64,000 nt of DNA, taken from Halogeometricum sp. S1BR25-6. GTDB taxonomy: Archaea; Halobacteriota; Halobacteria; Halobacteriales; Haloferacaceae. The first letter of the stretch is position 1. Each line of letters opens with the position of its first letter. The notes beneath the pieces were generated by a model. It saw nothing but the letters and a program-made list of their open reading frames with translations, was not told where the DNA came from and ran no database searches. The translations under genes and the position numbers were made by a program. The stretch spans positions 1,302,001 through 1,366,000 of the forward strand of contig NZ_JAMQOP010000001.1 of NCBI RefSeq assembly GCF_031624495.1, given 5' to 3'. Below are positions 26,005 through 34,985 of the stretch, in pieces.

Positions 26005-27579
26005 ATGAGTCCCAGCCTTCCCGGGTCGAGGAGAATTCCGGGGTCCGCTCTCGACGAATACGTGGACTACCGTTCGAGTCTGAGCTTCATCGGGAAAGTA
26101 CTCCAGTATCTGGCCATCACGCCGTTGCTCCCGATCGTCGTCGCCCTCTACTACGGCGAGAGTCTCCTCCCGTTCGTCGTCACGTCGGCCGTGATGGTCG
26201 GCCTCGGGTTCGCCCTCGAACGACTCCGTCCCGACCCCGACCTCGGCCACAGGGAGGCGTTCCTCTTCGTGAGTCTCACGTGGCTCGTGGTCCCCCTCGT
26301 CGGCATGCTCCCGTATCTGATCGCCGGGAACGGGACCGTCGCACAGCCCGTGAACGCGCTCTTCGAGAGCATGAGCGGGTTCACGACGACGGGGTCGACG
26401 CTCCTCGCGGAGATCTCCTTCGAGCGTCACTCGCGGTCGATACTCATGTGGCGTCAGCTGACGCAGTGGCTCGGCGGCATGGGGATTCTCGTGCTCATGA
26501 TCGCGATTCTCCCCGAGCTATCGGTCGGCGGCGCCCAGGTCATCAGAGAGGAGTCGCCGGGCGTGACGGTCGAGAAGCTCACGCCCCGCATCCAGGACAC
26601 CGCCCGCGCGCTGTGGGGTATCTACGCCGGGTTCACCGTCCTCGCCATCGGCGTCTACTACGGGCTTCACCTGCTGGGCGTCGCGCCCAACATGGGCTTC
26701 TACAACGCCGTCTCGCACGCGCTGACGACGCTTCCGACCGGCGGGTTCTCCCCCGAGGCCCGGAGCGTCGAGGCGTTCTCTCCGGCCGTTCAGTGGGCGG
26801 TCACCGCTTTCATGGTCGTCGCCGGCACCAACTTCGCGCTCTTCTGGTACGCGCTCGGAGGCGAACCCCGGCGACTCGTGAGGAACGTGGAGTTCCGGTC
26901 GTACCTCGCCGTGATGGCGGCGGTCAGCGCCCTCTTCGCCGTGCTGTTGTTCACCGGCGTCGGACTCGTCGAGACCCCGGCGATCGCGCCGGTCGCGGGC
27001 GACCTCGAAAACGCGCTCCGGCAGGCCGTGTTCCAGACGGTCGCGATCGTGACCACGACCGGGTACGCGAGTATGGACTTCAACACGTGGGACCAGTCGG
27101 CCCAGTTGGCGCTCCTCTTCGCGATGTTCCTCGGCGGGTCTGCCGGGTCCGCGGCCGGGTCGATCAAAATCGTCCGGTGGTATCTGATCCGGCGGTCGCT
27201 GTCGCGCGAACTGTTCCAGTCGATTCACCCCGAGGCGGTCCGTCCCATCCACCTCTCCGACGGGGCCGTCGACGACGACACGATCAGGAGCGTCCTGGTG
27301 TTCGTGGTCACCTTCCTCATCATCTTCGCCGTCTCCTCGGTGCTGATCTACCTCGACGGCGTCCGGGCCGGCCTCGACCTCTCGGCCATCGAGGCGGTGA
27401 GCGCGTCCATCGCGACGCTGGGCAACGTCGGCCCCGGAGTCGGAATCGTCGGGCCGATGAACAACTTCCTTCCGTTCTCTCCGGCGTCGAAACTCTACAT
27501 GGTGTTTCTGATGTGGATCGGACGGCTGGAGGTACTGTCCGTGCTCATCGTGCTCTCCCCGTCCTACTGGCGCCGGTGA
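26005..27579 (+). CDS. trkH: TrkH-family potassium uptake protein
   Basis: A 524-residue membrane protein with the fourfold membrane-pore-membrane layout of TrkH/KtrB. The four filter segments are visible in order: SGFTTTGST, TLPTGGFSP, VTTTGYAS and ATLGNVGPG. The GGSAGSAAGSIK loop before the third/fourth unit is typical. It forms the pore for potassium uptake together with cytoplasmic TrkA subunits. A TrkA gene lies convergent 25 bases away. This gene has far more GATC tetramers than most of the window. Confidence 0.94.
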   Translation: MSPSLPGSRRIPGSALDEYVDYRSSLSFIGKVLQYLAITPLLPIVVALYYGESLLPFVVTSAVMVGLGFALERLRPDPDLGHREAFLFVSLTWLVVPLVGMLPYLIAGNGTVAQPVNALFESMSGFTTTGSTLLAEISFERHSRSILMWRQLTQWLGGMGILVLMIAILPELSVGGAQVIREESPGVTVEKLTPRIQDTARALWGIYAGFTVLAIGVYYGLHLLGVAPNMGFYNAVSHALTTLPTGGFSPEARSVEAFSPAVQWAVTAFMVVAGTNFALFWYALGGEPRRLVRNVEFRSYLAVMAAVSALFAVLLFTGVGLVETPAIAPVAGDLENALRQAVFQTVAIVTTTGYASMDFNTWDQSAQLALLFAMFLGGSAGSAAGSIKIVRWYLIRRSLSRELFQSIHPEAVRPIHLSDGAVDDDTIRSVLVFVVTFLIIFAVSSVLIYLDGVRAGLDLSAIEAVSASIATLGNVGPGVGIVGPMNNFLPFSPASKLYMVFLMWIGRLEVLSVLIVLSPSYWRR

Positions 27580-27603
27580 GTTCTCCCCGACCCACGTCGA
27601 CAC

Positions 27604-28941
27604 CTACACGGCGGCGAGGACCTGTTCTCTGACGTCGGCATCGATGAACATGATGACGTGGTCGCCGGTCCGAATCCGGGTCTGACCCCGCGGCGTCACC
27701 ATCTCGTCGTCGCGCGCGATCGCCCCGATGACGACGTGGTCCGGGAGTTCGGCGATCGACTCCTCGACGGTCCGGTTCGCGAGCGCGCTCCCCTCGTCGA
27801 CTTCTATCTCGACGACCTCCGCGCGGTCGTCCCCGATGAACGAGAGTTTCTCGGCGATCTGTTCCCGGGTGAACCGCGCGATCTCCTCGCCGGTCAGTAT
27901 CTGGGGGTTTATCGGCACGTCCACGCCGACCTCCTCGAACAGGTCCCGGTACTCCTCGGATTCGATCACCGAGATGGTCCGCTGTACGCCCAACCGCTTG
28001 GCGAGGAGCGAGACCATGAGGTTCTTCTGATCGTTTTCGAGCGCGGTGACGACGGTACTCGACTTCCCGAAGTTCTCCCGTTCGAGGAACTCGGTGTCGG
28101 TCGCGTCGTTGTTCAGGACGACGACCTCCGGAAGCGCTTCGGCCACCTCCGCCGCGCGCCGTTCGTCCTGCTCGATGAGGCGGACGTCGATACCCCGGTC
28201 GCGGAGTTGCCGAGCGACGTGAACGCCGACCTCGCTTCCGCCGATGACGAACACGTTGCTCACGTCCTTCGGCATCTCCTCGGGGACGGCTAGCAGCGCG
28301 AACTCGGACACCCCTTCGGGACTGCCGATGACGACCACCTTGTCCCCGGCGGCGAACGTCGTTTCGCCGTGCGGGATGATGATATCGTCGTCCCGGAGAA
28401 CGGCCGCGAACGTGAGCGCGTCGGTCCGGTCGGCCTCCCGAATCGTCTCCCCGACCAGCGGGCTCCCCTCGACGATGCCGAACTCCGTCATCTGAACGAG
28501 TTCGTGAGCGAACCGGTCGACGTCCAAGGAGAGCGGGAGTTCGACAACCTGCGCGGCCTCCTCGGCGGTGAGGGACGTCGAACACACCATGAAGTTCACG
28601 CTGAACGCGTTCTGTGAGCGCTTCCAGGTCTCGAAGAGGTCCGCGTTCTTGACGCGGGCGATCGTGAACGGGTCGGCGACCGTCTTCGCCGTGCCGCAGA
28701 TCGCGAGGTTGCTTTCGTCGACGTCCGTACTGGCGATGATCAGGTCGGCCCGACTGAGTCCGGCGTCCTCGAGCGTCTCGAGGGACGTGCCGTCGCCCTC
28801 CTTGGCGAGGACGTCCAGCGAGTACGTGAGTTCCTCCACGCGTTCGGGGTCGCGGTCGATCACGACCACCTCGTGCGCCGACGCGAGGCTCGAAGCGATG
28901 TTCGATCCGACTTCGCCGGCCCCGACGATGACTATCCGCAT
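27604..28941 (-). CDS. trkA: TrkA potassium uptake regulatory subunit
   Basis: A 445-residue cytoplasmic protein with two RCK modules. The first starts MRIVIVGAGEVGSNIA with the NAD-binding Gly motif and an acidic residue at VVVIDRD. The second begins NVFVIGGSEVGVHVA. Each is followed by a TrkA-C domain; the last ends VMFIDADVREQ. It gates the TrkH pore in response to nucleotide. It is convergent with trkH, which is unusual for partners that are commonly co-directional. Confidence 0.94.
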   Translation of the reverse strand: MRIVIVGAGEVGSNIASSLASAHEVVVIDRDPERVEELTYSLDVLAKEGDGTSLETLEDAGLSRADLIIASTDVDESNLAICGTAKTVADPFTIARVKNADLFETWKRSQNAFSVNFMVCSTSLTAEEAAQVVELPLSLDVDRFAHELVQMTEFGIVEGSPLVGETIREADRTDALTFAAVLRDDDIIIPHGETTFAAGDKVVVIGSPEGVSEFALLAVPEEMPKDVSNVFVIGGSEVGVHVARQLRDRGIDVRLIEQDERRAAEVAEALPEVVVLNNDATDTEFLERENFGKSSTVVTALENDQKNLMVSLLAKRLGVQRTISVIESEEYRDLFEEVGVDVPINPQILTGEEIARFTREQIAEKLSFIGDDRAEVVEIEVDEGSALANRTVEESIAELPDHVVIGAIARDDEMVTPRGQTRIRTGDHVIMFIDADVREQVLAAV

Positions 28942-29070
28942 CGGCGACCGCCTCCCGTGTCGTTCATGGACGAGGATGACGGCGGACCGGTATGAGCCTT
29001 ATCGCCTTCCGGGTGGGGGCGACTCGCTGCGACCGCTCTGCCGGTCGGACGGGAACCCGGAGCGACCGTC

Positions 29071-29772
29071 CTACTCCCGTACGACCACGATGGGGTGGTC
29101 GGTCTCCTCGGCGATGGAGTCGTACGTGTTCCCGAAGACGCGTTCGAAGGAGGGGTCCTGCGTCTCGCCCATCACGATGAGGTCGTAGCCCGAGGCGGCC
29201 TTCCCGATTTCGAACGGGGCGTCGTCGCCGACGACCACCTCCGTGTCGGTGCGCAGTTCGGGGTAGCCCGCCTCGACGAGTTGCTCACGCACGCCGTCGA
29301 GTAGTTCTTCGCCCACCTCTACGTCATCCTCGGACTCGGCGGCGTAGAACAGCGTTGTGTGGACGAGCACGTCCTGGTTGAGACCGCTCAGGAAGTCCGC
29401 GATGGGCTGGGCGAATTTCTCGTCGCGGACGGGTACGAGGACGCGCGCCAGCGTCGTCAGGGGCTTTGGGACGAGGAGGGCGTCCACGTCGCGTTCCTCG
29501 GCGACGCGCGTCCACGCGTCGTGGGGATCCTCCCCGACGAGATACTCCACGTCGACCCGCTCACCGCGGCGGACGAACTGCGAGGCGAGGTTGTACAGCG
29601 TGTGGTACGCCTCTATCTCCCGCCGGTGGCGTTCGTCCTCGTCGAGACCGTTCGCCTCCTCGTCGAGGCCGAGGAGGACGACCCGACAGGAGGTGAACGC
29701 GTCGACGAACGTGGAGGGAAACGGTTGGGGGTCCGGGAACTGGACGGGGACGAGTATCGTTTGTGCGGACAT
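29071..29772 (-). CDS. universal stress protein, tandem UspA domains
   Basis: A 233-residue cytoplasmic protein with two UspA-like halves. Residues 1-105 start TILVPVQFPDP and end DALLVPK. Residues 108-233 start RVLVPVRDEK and end with SIAEETDHPIVVVRE, the common UspA finish. The second half keeps LIVMGETQDPS in place of the usual GxRGxS phosphate motif, so nucleotide binding is uncertain. UspA proteins often lie beside potassium or amino-acid transporters; here it lies upstream of trkA on the same strand with a 129-base gap, so a joint role in ion stress is plausible. Confidence 0.85.
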   Translation of the reverse strand: MSAQTILVPVQFPDPQPFPSTFVDAFTSCRVVLLGLDEEANGLDEDERHRREIEAYHTLYNLASQFVRRGERVDVEYLVGEDPHDAWTRVAEERDVDALLVPKPLTTLARVLVPVRDEKFAQPIADFLSGLNQDVLVHTTLFYAAESEDDVEVGEELLDGVREQLVEAGYPELRTDTEVVVGDDAPFEIGKAASGYDLIVMGETQDPSFERVFGNTYDSIAEETDHPIVVVRE

Positions 29773-29905
29773 GTATCGAGTGGACTACCCGCGCCCACCC
29801 TAACAAATCTCACGGTCAGATCCGAAATTCAGGAAGGACGTTAGTGACCGATGCGAAATGTTCGGAGGGTTTCAATCGTCTATCCGCAATATCGCCGGAG
29901 GGCGT

Positions 29906-31084
29906 TCACGCCGCGTCGCTGCGCTCGTCCCGGACCATGCGCTCGAAACGGTCCATCCCGAGGTCGATGCGTTCGACGTCGTTGGCGAAGCTAAACCGGA
30001 GGTGGTCCTCGCCGCCGCGGCCGAACGCGCTGCCGGGAGCGGCGACGACGTCGTACTCGTACAGCAGTCGCTTCGCGACGTCCATGCTCGACCCGGGGAG
30101 AGCGGACACGTCGACGAACGCGTAGAACGCCCCTTCCGGGGTCCCCATCGAGACGCCGGGAATCGCCGCCACTCGCTCGACGAAGCGGTCCCGCCGCCGC
30201 TCGAACGCCGCCTTCATCTCCTGCACGGGGGCGTCCGGACCGGTGAGCGCCGCGAGGGCGGCGTACTGGGCGGGCGTGTTCACGCAGGAGGTGGTGCTCT
30301 CATGTATCTTCGTCGCGGCCGCCGTCACCGCCTCGGGGCCGGCCAGCCACCCCACGCGCCATCCGGTCATCGCGTACGTCTTCGAGCAGGAGTCGATAGT
30401 GACGACGCGTTCCGGGTGGGCCGTGACGGACGCCAGACTCGGCTGGGGGCGGTCGTAGGTGAGTTCGTGGTACACCTCGTCGGCGACGACGAAGGCGTCG
30501 CGTTCGGCGGCGGCCTCGACGACGCGTTCCATCTCCCCGACGTCGAACACCCGGCCGGTCGGGTTCGACGGCGAGGTGAGCACGACGGCGCCCGTCCGGT
30601 CCGACATCGCCGCTATCACGCGGTCGGCGTCGAACGCGAAGTCCTCGGCCGCGGACAGGGGTACCTCCACGGGTTCGGCGCCGGCCAACTCCGTCTGCGA
30701 GAGCGGGTTCGGCCACGCGGGCGTCGGGACGACCACCTCGTCGCCGGGGTCGGTGGCGGTCAGGAGCGTGAGATAGAGCGCCTCCACGCCGCCGGTGGTC
30801 ACGACCACCCGGTCCGCCGCGGCGTCGACGCCCCGTTCCCGGAGCGTCTCCGCGACGGCCGCTCTGAGCGGGTCGATACCCGCGTTCGGGGTGTAGTTCG
30901 TCTCGCCGTCCCGCGCCGCCCGCACCGCCGCGTCAACGACGTGGTCGGGCGTGGGGAAGTCGGGTTCGCCGACTTCGAGGTGGACGACGTCCTCGCCATC
31001 GTGCGCGTTCGCGAGGTCGAACAGCGTGCGGATCTGCTGCGGTTCTATCTCGGCCACCCGGTTCGAGACGGTCGGGTCGGTCAT
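29906..31084 (-). CDS. PLP-dependent aminotransferase, class I
   Basis: A 392-residue fold-type I aminotransferase of the AspC type. The PLP-binding lysine is in TIDSCSKTYAMTGWRVGW, preceded by the PLP-phosphate region (GVEALYLTL) and TSPSNPTGRVF. The family moves amino groups between amino acids and 2-oxo acids; the substrate cannot be told. The start MTDPTVSNRV leaves 80 bases from the beta-helix gene stop, so the two may be read from one message. Confidence 0.9.
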   Translation of the reverse strand: MTDPTVSNRVAEIEPQQIRTLFDLANAHDGEDVVHLEVGEPDFPTPDHVVDAAVRAARDGETNYTPNAGIDPLRAAVAETLRERGVDAAADRVVVTTGGVEALYLTLLTATDPGDEVVVPTPAWPNPLSQTELAGAEPVEVPLSAAEDFAFDADRVIAAMSDRTGAVVLTSPSNPTGRVFDVGEMERVVEAAAERDAFVVADEVYHELTYDRPQPSLASVTAHPERVVTIDSCSKTYAMTGWRVGWLAGPEAVTAAATKIHESTTSCVNTPAQYAALAALTGPDAPVQEMKAAFERRRDRFVERVAAIPGVSMGTPEGAFYAFVDVSALPGSSMDVAKRLLYEYDVVAAPGSAFGRGGEDHLRFSFANDVERIDLGMDRFERMVRDERSDAA

Positions 31085-31164
31085 CGGTTACGCTGCGTCG
31101 GGGGACCCCTTGGCTGTTGGGACGGCGGCGAACGCCGGGCGACGCTCGGACCGCGGCCGTCCGC

Positions 31165-32637
31165 TCAGCACACGTAGTTGTCCTCGACCACGTTCTCCGC
31201 GAGTTCGGCCGGGTCGACGTCGTCCATCGGTGCGGACACGGCGATGCCGCGGTCGTTCGCACAGACGACGTTGCGGGTGACTCGACTGCCCGCGGCGTCG
31301 CGAAGCAAGATGCCCACCCCGCCGTTCGCACTCACGGTGTTCTTGCGGACGACGAACGCGCCGGGTTCGTCCTCGGAGGCACTCAGTTTGAGTCCGTCGC
31401 CGCCGTTGCCGAACACGGTGTTGAACTTGAACGTCGAGTCCGAACCCCACGTTATCGAGAACCCCTCTTCGGCGTTGTTCGAGAAGGTGTTCCACTGTAC
31501 GTCGCACCCGTAACACTGCGCCGTTTTGACGCCGTCGCCGCCACATCCGATGACGGTGTTCGACCCGAACTCGCTGTCTATCATCGACACGAGGGAGACT
31601 CCGTCGTCGTCGGCCCCGAGGACGAGGTTCTCGACGACCACGCTTCGTATGAAGTCGCCGCCCCCCATCCTGCCCCCGATGATCCGGTTGCCGCGCACGG
31701 TCGAGTCGGTGTAGATTCCCCCGAAATCGTCGTCGACGAACTGATTGTGCAGGACGCGCGAGTCGGTCGCGTACGCTTCGAGTCCGCCCTCGTTGCGCGC
31801 GAACGTGTTCCACTTTATGTCCGCGTTATAGAGGTTGTCCAACCAGAATCCGAAACGCTCGTTGTCCACGACGACGTTGCCGACGGCGTTGAGACCGCGC
31901 ACGCCACGGCTTGCGCCCCTGACTCCGCATCCGGCATTCGAGAGCAGTTGGTTGTCCGCCAACCGCGGGTCGTCAGTGTCCCCGATGAATTCGACACCGT
32001 CTCCGAGGCTCCGAACCGCGGCGCCGTTGCCGACGACGAAACAGCGTTCGACGGCGACGCCCGTCGTCCGTTGGAACGCGAGTCCGGCATCGCCGTTGTC
32101 CGCGACGAGACACGCGCGAACCAGCGCCTCGTCGGTGCTCCCGTACTCTTGGGTGTCCCCCCCGATGAGGCCGTACTGTCCGTTCTCGCGGAGGAGACAC
32201 GACTCGATTCGCGCCCGCTTGCCGCCGATGATACGGACCCCGGTTCCACCGTTGCCTTCCGCGAGGACGTTAAACAGGGTGGCGTCGTCGCCCACTAAGA
32301 CGACTCCCGTCCGTTCGCCGGAGACGCGCACGTTCTTCACGGTCACGTCGTTCGCACCGCGGTAGACGCTGATGCACTCGCCGCCCACGTTGCTGACGGT
32401 GTGACCCTGCCCGTCGATGGTGACGTCGCTCACCGTGACATCGAGGGCCGCCGGACCGCGTTCGACGTCGATGTCGGCGGTGAGGACGTAGTCGCCGGGT
32501 TCGGTGATGGTCGTCGGCCCGGAAATCTCCGTCGCGCCCGCGGCGGCGGCCGGGAACGACCCCCACGCCGCGAGTCCGGCGGCCGCCGCCCCGGCCTTCA
32601 ACACGTCTCGTCTCGATGGCACGCCCTCGGGTTCCAT
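31165..32637 (-). CDS. Tat-exported right-handed beta-helix protein (NosD-like)
   Basis: A 490-residue exported protein. A Tat signal, SRRDVLKAGAAAAGLAAWG, occupies residues 8-27, followed by a short Ala stretch likely cut by signal peptidase. The rest is a parallel beta-helix built from many repeats of about 22 residues of the form N-x-V-x-x-N-G-G-x-G-V, e.g. NTVSANGGVGILLRD. This is the NosD/CASH layout, seen in copper-insertion accessory proteins and polysaccharide-active proteins. I see no lyase catalytic set, so a binding role is as likely. It ends in NYVC. Confidence 0.83.
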   Translation of the reverse strand: MEPEGVPSRRDVLKAGAAAAGLAAWGSFPAAAAGATEISGPTTITEPGDYVLTADIDVERGPAALDVTVSDVTIDGQGHTVSNVGGECISVYRGANDVTVKNVRVSGERTGVVLVGDDATLFNVLAEGNGGTGVRIIGGKRARIESCLLRENGQYGLIGGDTQEYGSTDEALVRACLVADNGDAGLAFQRTTGVAVERCFVVGNGAAVRSLGDGVEFIGDTDDPRLADNQLLSNAGCGVRGASRGVRGLNAVGNVVVDNERFGFWLDNLYNADIKWNTFARNEGGLEAYATDSRVLHNQFVDDDFGGIYTDSTVRGNRIIGGRMGGGDFIRSVVVENLVLGADDDGVSLVSMIDSEFGSNTVIGCGGDGVKTAQCYGCDVQWNTFSNNAEEGFSITWGSDSTFKFNTVFGNGGDGLKLSASEDEPGAFVVRKNTVSANGGVGILLRDAAGSRVTRNVVCANDRGIAVSAPMDDVDPAELAENVVEDNYVC

Positions 32638-32784
32638 CTCGAACAGATAGTCTCGTTAAGTGTTAGTAATTGGCACGATACCGGGAAGCGAGTCCGTCCT
32701 GCGGCGGTTAATCTATCTCCGTCGAGACAGTTCCGCGCCGCCGAAAGACCGTTACATCGGCCGCGAGAAGCATCGGGGAATTAG

Positions 32785-33609
32785 ATGAGTTCGGACGAGT
32801 CTGACTACTCCGGGGCGACGCTGTCGTACCGGCACATCCTCGAACGCGAGATGGAGAACGCGCTACAGGAGATTCACCGCCCCGTCTGGGGGGTGTTCCT
32901 CTCGGCGTTCGCCGCGGGTCTCAACCTGAGTTTCGGCGCGCTGTTCATGGCGATGGCGCTGACGTTCTCCGGAGGGTTCGAGTCCACGCTGGTCCAGCAG
33001 ACGGTGCTGGCGGGCATCTCCTCCATCGCCTTCCTGTTCGTCGTCGTCGGGCAGACGGAACTGTTCACCGCGCACTCGACGATGGCCATCCTCCCGGTGG
33101 TCGACGGCCGCGCGTCCGTTCCCGAACTCGGACGCGTCTGGGGCGTCACCTACGTCGGGAACCTGCTCGGCTGCGTCGTCTTCTCGGCGCTCGCCGTGAC
33201 GCTCGGTCCGGCGATGGGCATCGTGAACCCCGGGGCGTTCGGGACGCTCGCCGGCGCCCTCGTCCCCCACCCGTGGTGGGTCATCCTCCTCAGCGGCGTC
33301 GTCGCCGGCTGGCTGATGGGGCTCGTGACGTGGCTGTCGGCCGCCAGCCGCGACACCGTCGGACGCATCCTATTCGTCCTCCTCGTCACCGCGCTCATCG
33401 GGTTCGGGCCGTTCCACCACAGCATCCTCGGGACGACGGAGGTGCTGACGGCGCTCTTGCTCGAACAGGGCGTCGGCGCCGCCGGACTCGCGCACTTTCT
33501 CGTCTGGACGACGCTCGGCAACGTCGTCGGCGGGTCCGTCTTCGTCGGCCTCCTCAACTACGGGCACGCCTCGCGTCCGGGCGAGGAGCAACACGTCGAG
33601 TTGGAGTGA
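32785..33609 (+). CDS. formate/nitrite transporter family channel
   Basis: A 274-residue membrane protein with six helices and the FNT fold. Recognisable are FLSAFAAGLNLSFGALFMA, the SLL/TELFTAHS region of the pore, NLLGCVVF and the last helix segment TTLGNVVGGSVFVG. FNT proteins pass formate, nitrite or hydrosulfide. A His of the central pore is likely that in FGPFHHSILG. The C-terminal tail is acidic and cytoplasmic. The ATG lies 147 bases from the divergent beta-helix gene. Confidence 0.88.
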   Translation: MSSDESDYSGATLSYRHILEREMENALQEIHRPVWGVFLSAFAAGLNLSFGALFMAMALTFSGGFESTLVQQTVLAGISSIAFLFVVVGQTELFTAHSTMAILPVVDGRASVPELGRVWGVTYVGNLLGCVVFSALAVTLGPAMGIVNPGAFGTLAGALVPHPWWVILLSGVVAGWLMGLVTWLSAASRDTVGRILFVLLVTALIGFGPFHHSILGTTEVLTALLLEQGVGAAGLAHFLVWTTLGNVVGGSVFVGLLNYGHASRPGEEQHVELE

Positions 33610-33639
33610 CCCACCGGAGGTGTGCGGAACGACCGCCCG

Positions 33640-34017
33640 CTAGCTGTCCCGGACGCGGTCTGTGGACCGGTCGTCGGTCGACCGCTCTCTCGCTCGCGCG
33701 TCGTCGCCCCGAACCGTCCGGCCCCCGTCGGGGGAGTCGTATCCGGCCGACCGGTTGCGGCCCCGCCTCTCGCTCGACTCCAACGCGTCGGCGATGCGCT
33801 CGGTGGCGTCGACGAAGCGGAAGAACGCGCCGACGAGCCGATAGCCGACGACGGCGGTCCAAACCACCCCGCAGGCGAGAACGCCGAGGAGTAGCTGTCC
33901 CGCGATGACGATGCTGTACAGCATGACGAGCGCGCAGAACGCGGCGAGGGCGATTCGCGTGCGCTTCGGGAGACGCCCGTTCGACGGCGGCGAATCGGGG
34001 GAGGGTGTCTCGGTCAC
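33640..34017 (-). CDS. small two-helix membrane protein
   Basis: A 125-residue protein from GTG 34017. Residues 22-65 are two adjoining hydrophobic helices (ALAAFCALVMLYSIVIAGQ and LLGVLACGVVWTAVVG). The C-terminal half is cytoplasmic and rich in Arg, Asp and Ser, with RGDDARARERSTDDRSTDR. Family not recognised. It is divergent from the pilin-like gene at 34124 and convergent with the FNT gene. Start choice is uncertain; an ATG lies 66 bases upstream. Confidence 0.6.
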   Translation of the reverse strand: MTETPSPDSPPSNGRLPKRTRIALAAFCALVMLYSIVIAGQLLLGVLACGVVWTAVVGYRLVGAFFRFVDATERIADALESSERRGRNRSAGYDSPDGGRTVRGDDARARERSTDDRSTDRVRDS

Positions 34018-34090
34018 GTCTCTCCGATACGACCCGCGATTAATCACTCCTCCGCCGGAAGTACATCTATCTTGACTTTCCATTTCGCAC

Positions 34091-34101
34091 TACATTTAAT
34101 T
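34091..34101 (+). promoter_or_regulatory. TATA box for pilin-like gene at 34124
   Basis: TACATTTAATT lies about 28 bases before the GTG start, at the distance expected for a leaderless archaeal transcript, and is the only AT-rich block in the gap. Confidence 0.55.
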
Positions 34102-34123
34102 ACCCGCTGGTCCAACGTCAGAC

Positions 34124-34891
34124 GTGTCTCTGCAGGCAGACGACCGGGGGGTGAGCGAAGTGCTGGGATTCGTCATCGTCTTCGGCCTCGTCATCGCGTC
34201 GGTCGGGTCGGTGTACGCCTTCGGGGTGGGGGAACTCCGGGACGTGCGCGACTACGAACGCGTGAACAACGCCGAACGCGCCTTCGAGGTGTTCGCCGAC
34301 AACGTCGCCGACGTCTCGCGTCGAGGGGCGCCCAGCCGCGGAACGGAACTCAAACTCGCCGACTCGACGCTCGGCTACGGCGAGGCGACGGTGAACGTGA
34401 CCGTCGATACGACGCCGGGCACGCCCGGAGACGTGAACAACTCGACGGGCGATATCTCGCTCTCGCCCGTCGTGATGACGCTGCAGGACGCGGGCGAGGT
34501 CCGGTACGCCTCGGGCGCGGTCCTGCGGACCGACGGCGGCGGCCCGCCGCGGATGGTTCACGAACCCGACTTCGTCTTCGCGAAGGACGGTGTCGTCGTC
34601 CAACTCGTCCGGTCGGTCCCGCGCGGGACGACGCGTGTGGGCGGCGAGCGCATCGCCCGCATCCGCACTGTCGACGCCGGGCGTTCGCCGCTGTTGACGC
34701 GGTCGGAGACGAACGCGACCCTGCGAATCGACGTGAACTCCTCGTACGCCCCCGCGTGGGGCGACTACCTGACATCGGAGGGGTTCGCCTGCGAGCCCTA
34801 CACCGACGCGTCGACGAGCGTCTCCTGTGACCTCGAAGACGTCTCGCGGGTCACGGTGGTTCGCGTCACCCTGCGGACCACGTTCGAGTGA
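34124..34891 (+). CDS. pilin-like protein (type IV pilin N terminus)
   Basis: A 255-residue protein from GTG. The N terminus has the prepilin form: short charged leader QADDRG, then SEVLGFVIVFGLVIASVGSVYAFG as the single hydrophobic helix with Glu near the cut. The remaining 215 residues are a beta-rich extracellular domain with several N-x-S/T sites and a Cys pair (FACEPYTD and VSCDLE). It resembles the haloarchaeal DUF7289-like proteins. It faces the other pilus genes and is transcribed toward them, so it may be a separately regulated pilin subunit. Confidence 0.72.
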   Translation: MSLQADDRGVSEVLGFVIVFGLVIASVGSVYAFGVGELRDVRDYERVNNAERAFEVFADNVADVSRRGAPSRGTELKLADSTLGYGEATVNVTVDTTPGTPGDVNNSTGDISLSPVVMTLQDAGEVRYASGAVLRTDGGGPPRMVHEPDFVFAKDGVVVQLVRSVPRGTTRVGGERIARIRTVDAGRSPLLTRSETNATLRIDVNSSYAPAWGDYLTSEGFACEPYTDASTSVSCDLEDVSRVTVVRVTLRTTFE

Positions 34892-34985
34892 GTTCGGGTC
34901 CGCCGAGGTCAGAGCGACCGTAGACTCTCGGTGGGGAGCGACCGTAGAATGAAGAAAGGAGCGCGCGCCACGTCGACCGTGAGCG

